Shown here piece by piece: positions 1 through 6,108 of a DNA stretch of 20,869 nucleotides. The notes below the pieces were generated by a model. The model made no database searches. It saw only the letters and a program-made list of their open reading frames with translations, and was not told the DNA's origin. Both the position numbers and the translations under genes were made by a program. The stretch comes from Arthrobacter sp. (GTDB taxonomy: Bacteria > Actinomycetota > Actinomycetes > Actinomycetales > Micrococcaceae): the NCBI GenBank assembly GCA_025464925.1, contig JAODMS010000120.1, positions 1 through 20,869 on the forward strand. Reading direction: 5' to 3'. Within the stretch, counting starts at the first letter, position 1. The number at the start of each line of letters is the position of its first letter.

Positions 1-1
1 C

Positions 2-409
2 GCGGTCGGCGTCTCCGTGGCGTTCGGCTTCCTCGCCGCCGTGCTCGAATTGCTCTTCCCGGAACAGATCCTGCCGGCCCTGTTCCAGCTCGTCGGCTCC
101 ACCTGCCTGGTGGTCTGGGGCACGGCATTGGTGTCCCAGCTGATCCTGCGGCGGCGCGCGGACTGTGACGGCACCGTGCTTCCGCTGCGGATGAAGGGGT
201 TTCCGGGACTGACGATCTTCGGCCTGGTGCTCCTGGCGCTGATCTTCGCCGTCGGCTTCAGTAACCCGGACAGCAGCCGGCAGCTCTTCAGTACTCTGGC
301 CCTGGTCGCCGGGATCGCAGCGGCATGCTGGATCGGCGCCCGGCTGACCCGCTCGCGCCAGGTAGGACAGAGCGCCGCCCGCGGCAATTCGGCGGACCTG
401 AGGAAGTAG
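2..409 (+). CDS. APC-family amino acid permease, C-terminal fragment (5' end outside window)
   Basis: The reading frame is open to the left edge and ends in TAG at 407-409, so only about the last 135 residues are present. A GTG at 17 is available but lies inside a hydrophobic segment, so it is unlikely to be the true start. About four membrane segments are visible (near VAFGFLAAVLELLF, LFQLVGSTCLVVWGTALV, FGLVLLALIFAVGF and LALVAGIAAACWIGA). An RRRAD loop and the LPLRMKGFPGL stretch match the end of GabP/AnsP-like amino acid-polyamine-organocation permeases, where a similar (L)xM(K/W)xFP loop joins the last helix pairs. The tail is short and hydrophilic. The family call comes from pattern recognition; the substrate cannot be told from this fragment. 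It may belong to a transcript ending in the structured spacer at 428-492. Confidence 0.7.
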   Translation, partial: AVGVSVAFGFLAAVLELLFPEQILPALFQLVGSTCLVVWGTALVSQLILRRRADCDGTVLPLRMKGFPGLTIFGLVLLALIFAVGFSNPDSSRQLFSTLALVAGIAAACWIGARLTRSRQVGQSAARGNSADLRK

Positions 410-427
410 GCCTGGGCAGACAGCGCC

Positions 428-492
428 GACCAGACTGGCACAAACTGTAGAGCGGATGCCCGCTTTATCCGGCACGATTGTGCAGTCTGGTC
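428..492. repeat. Long interrupted inverted repeat (15-bp arms) downstream of the permease
   Basis: GACCAGACTG-G-CACAA at 428-443 is the reverse complement of TTGTGCAGTCTGGTC at 478-492, apart from one extra G at 438. The 34-nt loop holds a second hairpin, AGCGG-ATGC-CCGCT (451-464). The right arm can instead form a local GCAC-GATT-GTGC hairpin (472-483), which would compete with the long stem. A further imperfect stem follows at about 500-522. There is no U-tract. The repeat could be the permease transcription terminator, an operator or a folded RNA element. Confidence 0.6.
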
Positions 493-509
493 AGTGTTTC
501 CCGGGCTGA

Positions 510-538
510 TTGCCCAGCCGGGGCGTGGTGACTAGGGT
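510..538 (+). promoter_or_regulatory. Predicted promoter of the E1 alpha operon (leaderless type)
   Basis: TTGCCC (510-515) and TAGGGT (533-538) are separated by exactly 17 nt. They match the -35 TTGACA at four of six positions and the actinobacterial -10 TANNNT. The -10 ends 7 nt before the ATG at 546, so transcription would start at or next to the start codon. No convincing Shine-Dalgarno precedes that ATG, which fits a leaderless mRNA. Inferred from spacing and motif only. Confidence 0.5.
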
Positions 539-541
539 CAC
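528..541. promoter_or_regulatory. Perfect palindrome GTGAC-N4-GTCAC over the -10 of the E1 alpha promoter
   Basis: GTGAC (528-532), spacer TAGG, GTCAC (537-541). It covers the predicted -10 hexamer and ends 4 nt before the ATG, a position where a bound protein would block RNA polymerase. The cognate regulator is unknown, and no candidate gene lies in this cluster. Confidence 0.4.
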
Positions 542-545
542 AGGC

Positions 546-1583
546 ATGGACACACTTCCTTCCGCGGATTCCGGCGACGGCGCCGAGCCGCTTACGCCGG
601 CCCAGCTCCGCGAGCTCTACTCGCTGATGGTGGCCGTCCGCCACCTCGACACCTCGGCCGTCGCCTGGCAGCGGCAGGGCCTGATCCCCGGCTATGCGCC
701 CGAGCTGGGCCAGGAAGCGGCCCAGGTGGGCAGCGGCTACGCCGTGGACCCGAGGCGCGACTTTGTGTTCCCCACCTACCGGGAGATGGGGGTGGCCCGG
801 ACCATGGGCGTGGACATGGTGGCGTACATGTCCACCCACAAGGCCACCTGGCACGGCGGGCTCTACGATCCGGTGGAGTCCGGCCTTGCCCCGATCCAGG
901 CGGTGGTGGCCGGCTCGGTGCTGCACGCCGTCGGCTGGGCCCACGGCCAGACGCTCGACCAGAAAGACGGCGTGGCCCTGACATACTTCGGGGACGGCGC
1001 CTCCTCGCAGGGCGACATCCACGAGGCGCTGAACTTTGCCGCCGTGCTGAAGGCGCCCGTGGTGTTCTTTATCCAGAACAACGGCTGGGCAATCTCGGTC
1101 CCCGCAGAACGCCAGGTGGCCGGCGGTTCTGTCGCCGCGCGCGCCGCCGGCTACGGCATCCCGGCGCTGAAGATCGACGGCGACGACGTCGTCGCCGTCG
1201 TCGCCGCGGCCCGCCGGGCCTTTTTGCACGCCAGGTCCGGCAATGGGCCCGTGGTCATCGAGGCCATGACGTACCGCCGCGGCCCCCACTCCACCTCCGA
1301 TGATCCGGGCCGCTACCGCTCCCTCGAGGAGGAACGCGCCGGTGCCGGCGAGGATCCGGTCGAACGCTTCCGGAAGCGCCTGCTGGCGGACGGGATCGCG
1401 GACGAGGCGTTCTTCGCCGAGGCCCTGGCGTCGGCCAAGGCCGAGGAGGAAGAAACCCGCGCCGGCATCCAGGCCCTCGGCCCGCGCCCCGGTACTGAAA
1501 TGTTTGACCTGGTCTTCCAGGAAACCACCCCTCTCCTGCAGGCCCAGGCCGCCAGCTGGCGCGAGGAGTCCGAACATGTCTAA
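546..1583 (+). CDS. 2-oxoacid dehydrogenase E1 component, alpha subunit (pyruvate/branched-chain type)
   Basis: Thiamine-diphosphate-dependent decarboxylase subunit of a 2-oxoacid dehydrogenase complex. It decarboxylates the oxoacid and, with E1 beta, passes the acyl group to a lipoyl domain. The 345-residue length is normal. The ThDP/Mg motif runs from GDGASSQGD at residue 149 to the paired Asn at 178-179. The HSTSDDPGRYR loop starting at residue 248 is typical of branched-chain-type E1 alpha (the phosphorylation-loop region of the mitochondrial enzymes). The ATG at 546 was chosen because it follows the promoter with leaderless spacing; a TTG at 510 would add 12 residues but lies inside the -35. 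The stop overlaps the next start by 8 bp (ATGTCTAA), so E1 alpha and beta are translationally coupled. It could serve pyruvate, branched-chain or another 2-oxoacid; sequence alone does not decide. Confidence 0.92.
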   Translation: MDTLPSADSGDGAEPLTPAQLRELYSLMVAVRHLDTSAVAWQRQGLIPGYAPELGQEAAQVGSGYAVDPRRDFVFPTYREMGVARTMGVDMVAYMSTHKATWHGGLYDPVESGLAPIQAVVAGSVLHAVGWAHGQTLDQKDGVALTYFGDGASSQGDIHEALNFAAVLKAPVVFFIQNNGWAISVPAERQVAGGSVAARAAGYGIPALKIDGDDVVAVVAAARRAFLHARSGNGPVVIEAMTYRRGPHSTSDDPGRYRSLEEERAGAGEDPVERFRKRLLADGIADEAFFAEALASAKAEEEETRAGIQALGPRPGTEMFDLVFQETTPLLQAQAASWREESEHV

Positions 1584-2631
1584 TTCCATTCTCGAAGGCG
1601 AGTGCGCCGCCGCCAATAACGCCGCCGGCGGCGGCAGCGCAACCAACACCGTCGTGATGTCGATGCAGCAGGCCCTGAACCGGGCTCTCGACGAGGTCCT
1701 GTCGGAAAACCCCAGGACCCTGGTTTTCGGCGAGGACTGCGGGCGGCTCGGCGGCGTCTTCCGCATCACCGACGGCCTGCAGGCCAAGCACGGTGAGCAG
1801 CGGGTCTTCGACACGCCCCTGGCGGAATCGGGCATCCTGGGGATGTCCGTGGGCCTGGCAATGGCAGGCTTCCACCCCATCCCCGAGGTCCAGTTCGACG
1901 GCTTTGCCTACCCTGCCATCAACCAGATCGTCTGCCAGATCGCGCGGATGAACTACCGCAGCCGCGGGAAAATGCCGATGCCCATCACCCTGCGCGTTCC
2001 CAGCTTCGGCGGCATCCGCGCGCCCGAACACCACGGGGAAAGTCTTGAAGCACTCTTCGCGCACGTACCGGGGCTCAAGGTGGTCTCGCCGTCGAACCCG
2101 CACGAGGCCTACCATCTGCTCAAGTACGCCGCCACCCGGCCGGATCCGGTGATCTTCCTGGAGCCGAAGTCGCGCTACTGGCAGAAGGGCGAGGTGGACC
2201 TTGAGGCCGGCGGTGCCGGTGTCACCGGCGCCAGGGTGATGCGCGAAGGACGGCACATCACCCTCGTCGCGTGGGGCGCCATGGTGGCCCGCTGCCTGCA
2301 GGTGGCCGAGCTGGCCGCCGAGGACGGGATCGACGTCGAGGTTCTGGACCTGCGCTGGCTCAAGCCGATCGACGCCGATGCGCTGGCCGCCTCCGTGCGG
2401 AAGACCCGCCGCGCCGTCGTCGTCCATGAAGCGCCGCTGACCTCCGGGCTGGGCGCCGAAGTGGCGCAGCTGATCACCCAGCGCTGCTTCGACACCCTTC
2501 GAGCCCCGGTCGAACGCGTCACGGGCTTCGACGTCCCGTACCCCTCGGGGGATCTGGAAGACGAATACATCCCCAACATCGACCGGATCCTCTTTGGCAT
2601 CCAGCGCGTATTGGAGTACCGACGTGGCTGA
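1576..2631 (+). CDS. 2-oxoacid dehydrogenase E1 component, beta subunit
   Basis: Partner of the preceding E1 alpha in an alpha2beta2 ThDP enzyme (transketolase-like pyrimidine-binding domain followed by the C-terminal transketolase domain). Recognisable stretches are FGEDCGRLGGVFRIT, DTPLAESGILG (its Glu84 matches the conserved residue that activates the ThDP aminopyrimidine), EVQFDGFAYPAINQI, the LRVPSFGG loop, and a C-terminal domain from about residue 215. The ATG at 1576 has GAGGAG 8 nt upstream (1563-1568), giving 351 residues. The first 26 residues form an Ala/Asn/Gly-rich tail before the fold begins at VVMSMQQALNRALDE. Its stop (TGA 2629-2631) overlaps the GTG of the lipoyl gene by 8 bp, the same geometry as the E1 alpha/beta junction. 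Confidence 0.93.
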   Translation: MSNSILEGECAAANNAAGGGSATNTVVMSMQQALNRALDEVLSENPRTLVFGEDCGRLGGVFRITDGLQAKHGEQRVFDTPLAESGILGMSVGLAMAGFHPIPEVQFDGFAYPAINQIVCQIARMNYRSRGKMPMPITLRVPSFGGIRAPEHHGESLEALFAHVPGLKVVSPSNPHEAYHLLKYAATRPDPVIFLEPKSRYWQKGEVDLEAGGAGVTGARVMREGRHITLVAWGAMVARCLQVAELAAEDGIDVEVLDLRWLKPIDADALAASVRKTRRAVVVHEAPLTSGLGAEVAQLITQRCFDTLRAPVERVTGFDVPYPSGDLEDEYIPNIDRILFGIQRVLEYRRG

Positions 2632-2953
2632 AATTTCCTTCCCGCTGCCGGACCTCGGTGAAGGCCTGATCGAGGCCACCGTGCTGGAATGGCTGGTTTC
2701 ACCAGGGGAACAGGTGGAACGAAACCAGCCCCTCGTGGAGGTCGAAACCACCAAGTCAGCCGTTGAATTGCCCAGCCCGCAGGCAGGTAAAGTGGTGCGT
2801 ATCCACGGCGGTCCCGGTGACACAATCAATGTCGGCGAGCCCCTGATTGTGTTTGAGGTGCCGGACAACACCGCCGGCATCGTGGGCACGGTTCCGAACG
2901 AAGTGGCACCGAAGCGCCGGGTCCGCCTGAGCGCCGTACTTGATGAGGACTGA
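2624..2953 (+). CDS. Stand-alone lipoyl-domain protein (E2 lacking linker-binding and acyltransferase domains)
   Basis: A 109-residue protein consisting almost entirely of one biotinyl/lipoyl-attachment domain. It opens with the E2-like FPLPDLGEG, and the predicted lipoylated residue is Lys44 in VEVETTKSAVELPSP. After the domain ends (GEPLIVFEVP) there are about 30 residues of linker-like, basic sequence (APKRRVRLSAVLDED) and then a TGA. A normal E2 would continue with an E1/E3-binding domain and a roughly 230-residue catalytic core with an HxxxDG motif; neither is here or in the next gene. The GTG at 2624 is supported by GGAG at 2613-2616 and by in-frame identity to the family N-terminus. 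It probably carries the acyl group made by E1. It resembles the N-terminal part of AcoC-type acetoin dehydrogenase E2, in which a lipoyl domain is fused to an alpha/beta hydrolase. Confidence 0.88.
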   Translation: MAEISFPLPDLGEGLIEATVLEWLVSPGEQVERNQPLVEVETTKSAVELPSPQAGKVVRIHGGPGDTINVGEPLIVFEVPDNTAGIVGTVPNEVAPKRRVRLSAVLDED

Positions 2954-2957
2954 CACC

Positions 2958-3785
2958 ATGAACGGCAGGCACACCGGCGAACTGCATTTCCACACCGTGG
3001 AGGGCACCGATCCCCAGCTGTACGTCGGGGTGCACGAGCCCCGGACCGACGCCGGGTTACGCCCCGTGCTGCTGCTGCACGGCTTCTCCGCCTCCTCCAA
3101 GCTCAACTGGGAAGACACCGGCTGGGTCAATGCCCTGCTGGACGCCGGCCGCCGCGTCGTCACCGTGGACCTGCCCGGCCACGGCCGCAGCGGCGCCCCC
3201 GAGGACAGAGACTCCTATGCGCCCAGCCGGATCCGCGCGGACCTGCTGCAGATGGCGGTCGACGCCGGAGCCCGGCCCCTGCGCGACGGCGACCCGGCCA
3301 GCGGGCTCGACGTGATCGGCTATTCCCTCGGGTCCCGGCTCGCCTGGGAATTGGGTGCAACCCAGCACGAGCTGGTCCACCGGCTGGTCCTCGGCGGCCC
3401 GAACACCGCCGACCCGCTGGCCGAGTTCGACCTCATCGCCGCCCAGCGGTACCTCGCCGACGGCACCCCCATCGGCGACGGATCGACCGCGGGGCTGCTG
3501 AAGATGGCAATGCTGCTTCCCAGCAACAACATCTTTGCGCTGCTTACCCTCGTGGAGGCAATCAAGAGTGAGCCGTTCGACCCCGCCGAGGCCGTGCCGC
3601 ACATGCCGATGCTGCTGGTGGCCGGCGGGAACGATGACCGCGCCGGTTCCCTGCCGGAACTTGCTGCCCTGGGCGCCAAGGCCGGCGCCATGGTCGAGCA
3701 GCTCGTGCTGCCGGGCCGGAACCACACCAACGCCATCACGAGCCGCGCCTTCAAGCAAGCGGCCATCAGCTTCCTGGGCGTCTGA
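2958..3785 (+). CDS. Alpha/beta hydrolase, probable acyl-transfer/hydrolysis partner of the lipoyl protein
   Basis: 275-residue alpha/beta-hydrolase fold protein. Visible elements are the oxyanion-hole LLLHGFSASS (His41-Gly42), the nucleophile elbow GYSLGS with Ser123, a candidate acid at Asp226 or Asp227 (GGNDDRAG), and the catalytic His256 in GRNHTN. The ATG at 2958 has GAGGA 8 nt upstream, inside the last codons of the lipoyl gene; the gap between them is 4 bp. Alternative starts at 2940 (TTG) and 2943 (ATG) would overlap the lipoyl gene. Because it directly follows the lipoyl carrier, as the hydrolase half follows the lipoyl half in AcoC-like E2 proteins, I infer that it acts on the acyl-lipoyl intermediate, either transferring it to CoA or hydrolysing it. 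An unrelated esterase cannot be excluded. It has no signal peptide, so it is cytoplasmic. Confidence 0.85.
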   Translation: MNGRHTGELHFHTVEGTDPQLYVGVHEPRTDAGLRPVLLLHGFSASSKLNWEDTGWVNALLDAGRRVVTVDLPGHGRSGAPEDRDSYAPSRIRADLLQMAVDAGARPLRDGDPASGLDVIGYSLGSRLAWELGATQHELVHRLVLGGPNTADPLAEFDLIAAQRYLADGTPIGDGSTAGLLKMAMLLPSNNIFALLTLVEAIKSEPFDPAEAVPHMPMLLVAGGNDDRAGSLPELAALGAKAGAMVEQLVLPGRNHTNAITSRAFKQAAISFLGV

Positions 3786-3843
3786 GCCGCAGCGGACGCA
3801 GGCTGGCCCCGGCAGGCGGTGACCGGACACCGGAAAGGATCCC

Positions 3844-4512
3844 ATGGGCATGCGCTTCAAAGACCGCGAAGAGGCCGGCAGGCGGCTGGCAGCCGCCCTC
3901 CCCCAGTTCAGCAGGCGGCCGGACACGGCGGTCTGGGGCCTGACCCGCGGCGGCGTGCCGGTGGCGGCTGCTCTCGCGGAAGAGCTTCAGCTGCCTTTCA
4001 GCGCACTGCCGGTCCGCAAACTGGGGGTCCCAAGCCACGAGGAAACAGCGTTCGGCGCCCTTGCCTGGTTCAGCGGCAGCGTGGTGCGCATCCTCAACCG
4101 GCCGTTCATGGCCCGGCTCCTCGAGCTGGGCATTGCACCGTCGGCGCTGGAGCAGGTGGAAAGCGACGCCCGCACGGAGCTCCGGCGCCAGGTGGCGGGC
4201 TATCCGGGCTTCACGCACGATGCCGAGGGCAAGACGGCCATCCTGGCCGACGACGGCCTGGCCACAGGAGCAAGCATGCGGGCCGCCGTCGAGGCGGTGC
4301 GGGGGGCCGGCGCCGCCGCCGTCATCGTGGCGGTACCGGTTGCCTCGCTGCACGCGCAGAACTCGCTGGAACAGCACACCGACGGCGTCTTCAGCCTCCA
4401 TCTCCCGGGACGGTTCCGCGCCGTCGGAAGCTATTACCGGACCTTCGAGCAGGTACAGGACGCCGACGTCATGCGGCTGCTCGGGGAGCAGACGGGCCGG
4501 GCGGCGGACTAG
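3844..4512 (+). CDS. Phosphoribosyltransferase-family protein
   Basis: 222-residue type I phosphoribosyltransferase fold protein of the 'predicted phosphoribosyltransferase' group. The PRPP-binding signature is AILADDGLATGASM, with the acidic pair Asp136-Asp137. An upstream WGLTRGGVPVAAALAEEL stretch is the usual N-terminal glycine-containing loop of these proteins, and PVRKLGVPSHEETAFGAL follows. AAGGA at 3835-3839 lies 4 nt before the ATG at 3844; an in-frame ATG at 3850 with 10-nt spacing is an alternative. The gene starts 58 nt after the hydrolase, so it may be cotranscribed with the dehydrogenase cluster, but no functional link is obvious. The substrate is unknown: the family includes proteins of unclear base specificity, and some members may be regulatory. 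Confidence 0.82.
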   Translation: MGMRFKDREEAGRRLAAALPQFSRRPDTAVWGLTRGGVPVAAALAEELQLPFSALPVRKLGVPSHEETAFGALAWFSGSVVRILNRPFMARLLELGIAPSALEQVESDARTELRRQVAGYPGFTHDAEGKTAILADDGLATGASMRAAVEAVRGAGAAAVIVAVPVASLHAQNSLEQHTDGVFSLHLPGRFRAVGSYYRTFEQVQDADVMRLLGEQTGRAAD

Positions 4513-4560
4513 CGGCACCGGGCAGCTTGCATCCGGCACCCGGCGGCTCATCCACCAGCG

Positions 4561-4590
4561 AGGGGCACGGACCGGCTGGTCCATGCCCCT
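4561..4590. terminator. Bidirectional terminator hairpin between convergent genes
   Basis: AGGGGCA (4561-4567) pairs with TGCCCCT (4584-4590). After a single C/A mismatch, GGACC (4569-4573) pairs with GGTCC (4578-4582), enclosing a GGCT loop. The stem stands between the convergent stops of the phosphoribosyltransferase gene and the MHS symporter. There is no strong U-run, as is usual in GC-rich actinobacteria. Confidence 0.65.
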
Positions 4591-4617
4591 CACTGTTCGG
4601 CGCTGGTGGTCAGCTGC

Positions 4618-5949
4618 TTAGTGCCTGCTGACGCCGAGCGGACGGCCCTTGGTCTCCTTGGCCAGCAGGACGCCGACGGCAGAGATGACGCACAGGATCA
4701 TGATGTAGATACCGATGGAACCGGTCCACTTCGTGGCCTGGAGCAGCGATTCCGCGATCGTCGCCGCGAAGGCGCCGCCAAGGATCGCACCGAAGGCGTA
4801 GCCGATCGAAATGCCGGAGTAGCGTACGTTCGCGGGGAACATTTCCGCGTACATCGCCGACATCGGGCCGTACGACAGGCCCAGGCCGATAGTCAGGACG
4901 AACAACGCCACGCCGTAGAGCCAGATGTTCTTGGTGTCGATCAGTGCGAACATGGGGATCATCCAGGCAAAGACGATGCCGTAGCCGATCAGGAAGGTCT
5001 TGACCCGGCCGATCTTGTCCGAGAGCCAGCCACCGACCAGGGTGAAGATCAGCCAGCCGAAGGACGCCAGGGTGGTCGCCAGCAGGATCTGCGGGGTGGG
5101 CATCTTGAGCGATTTCGTGGCGTAGGAGATGAAGAAAGCGATCAGCAGGTAGCCGGCAGCGTTGTTGCCGATGAAGATCATGGTCGAGTAGAGCACGGCC
5201 TTCTTGTGGTTCCGGATCAGCTCTCCGAGCGGTGCCCTGCTTTCTGCCTTGCGGGCCGCCATCTCCTTGAAGACGGGGCTCTCGGCCACCGCGCGGCGGA
5301 TCAGGTAGCCCACCACGATCAACACGATCGACAGCAGGAACGGCACCCGCCAGCCCCAGGCGGCAAAGTCCTCCCTGGACATGCCGGTGTTGAGGAAGTA
5401 CAGCAGCCCGGTGGCGAGGATCATGCCCACCGGCACGCCGATCTGCGGGTAGGCGCCGAACAGGCCGCGCTTGTTCCTCGGGGCGTGCTCGACAGCCATC
5501 AGCGCCGCACCGCCCCATTCGCCGCCGGCAGAGAAGCCCTGGATGATCCGGAGCGTGATCAGCAGGACCGGTGCCCAGACGCCGATCTGGCCGTACGTCG
5601 GCAGCATGCCGATCAGGGCCGTCGCGGCACCCATCATGACAAGCGTGAAGACCAGCATGGCCTTGCGTCCGAGCCGGTCACCCAGATGGCCGGCAACAAT
5701 CGCGCCGAGGGGACGGAACAGGAAGCTGATGCCGATGAGGGCGAAGGACAGGATCTGCGCCAGGCCCGGGTTGGAGTCATTCAGCGGAGCGAGGAACAGG
5801 GGTGACAGCAACGTTGCTGTGAGCTGGGCAAAGATGAAGAAGTCGTACCACTCGATGGTGGTTCCGACCAGCGTCCCGGCGAGGACCTTGCGTTCCTCAT
5901 GTTTGCTGCTGGGGCCCGCCTCAGAATCGACGGTGGAAGTTGCGGTCAT
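4618..5949 (-). CDS. MFS transporter, metabolite:H+ symporter (MHS) family
   Basis: 443-residue, 12-helix permease of the MHS group of the major facilitator superfamily (ProP/ShiA/KgtP-like), which imports organic acids and osmolytes with protons. Diagnostic stretches from the ATG at 5949 are GTTIEWYDFF (29-38), RPLGAIVAGHLGDRLGRK (79-96, MFS motif A), QGFSAGGEWGGAAL, GWRVPFLLS, and a second LSDKIGR half-motif in the C-terminal half. The ATG at 5949 has GGAG upstream; a GTG at 5985 would add 12 residues without better support. It lies 159 nt downstream of the monooxygenase gene on the same strand and likely imports its aromatic or organic-acid substrate (inference). A palindrome resembling a TetR operator sits 56-69 nt upstream of the start, suggesting its own control. 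Confidence 0.9.
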   Translation of the reverse strand: MTATSTVDSEAGPSSKHEERKVLAGTLVGTTIEWYDFFIFAQLTATLLSPLFLAPLNDSNPGLAQILSFALIGISFLFRPLGAIVAGHLGDRLGRKAMLVFTLVMMGAATALIGMLPTYGQIGVWAPVLLITLRIIQGFSAGGEWGGAALMAVEHAPRNKRGLFGAYPQIGVPVGMILATGLLYFLNTGMSREDFAAWGWRVPFLLSIVLIVVGYLIRRAVAESPVFKEMAARKAESRAPLGELIRNHKKAVLYSTMIFIGNNAAGYLLIAFFISYATKSLKMPTPQILLATTLASFGWLIFTLVGGWLSDKIGRVKTFLIGYGIVFAWMIPMFALIDTKNIWLYGVALFVLTIGLGLSYGPMSAMYAEMFPANVRYSGISIGYAFGAILGGAFAATIAESLLQATKWTGSIGIYIMILCVISAVGVLLAKETKGRPLGVSRH

Positions 5950-6004
5950 TAAAACTCCGTTGCTGGGGGCCGGGAAGCGGCCCACGGTGGATGCCTGGCG
6001 ACTT

Positions 6005-6018
6005 ACCGATCGAACGGT
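6005..6018. promoter_or_regulatory. TetR-type operator-like palindrome upstream of the MHS symporter
   Basis: ACCG-ATCGAA-CGGT is a 14-bp imperfect palindrome (12 of 14 positions symmetric) in the 159-bp gap between the monooxygenase and symporter genes. ACCG/CGGT half-sites separated by 6 bp are common in TetR-family operators, for example those of phenylacetate-type regulators as I recall them. There is no TetR gene in the window. Confidence 0.4.
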
Positions 6019-6108
6019 CAGTTGGTATGCAGGATGTTACTACAGAACTGTGATGCAGCGCACAACTTACGGAAAACGCTGTGGCCTGGAACGGCGGAGC
6101 CGGCCGGG

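Noticed and set aside
465..1880. 471-codon - strand frame opposite E1 alpha and E1 beta
   Set aside because: It spans two unrelated genes on the other strand and has no recognisable domain.
546..2631. Assignment of E1 alpha/beta as acetoin dehydrogenase AcoA/AcoB
   Set aside because: The lipoyl-hydrolase neighbours recall AcoC, but the E1 alpha HSTSDDPGRYR loop is of the branched-chain/pyruvate type, so acetoin cannot be asserted as substrate.
4606..5805. 399-codon + strand frame opposite the MHS symporter
   Set aside because: Low-complexity, charged translation with no family features. The opposite strand encodes an unmistakable 12-helix transporter.
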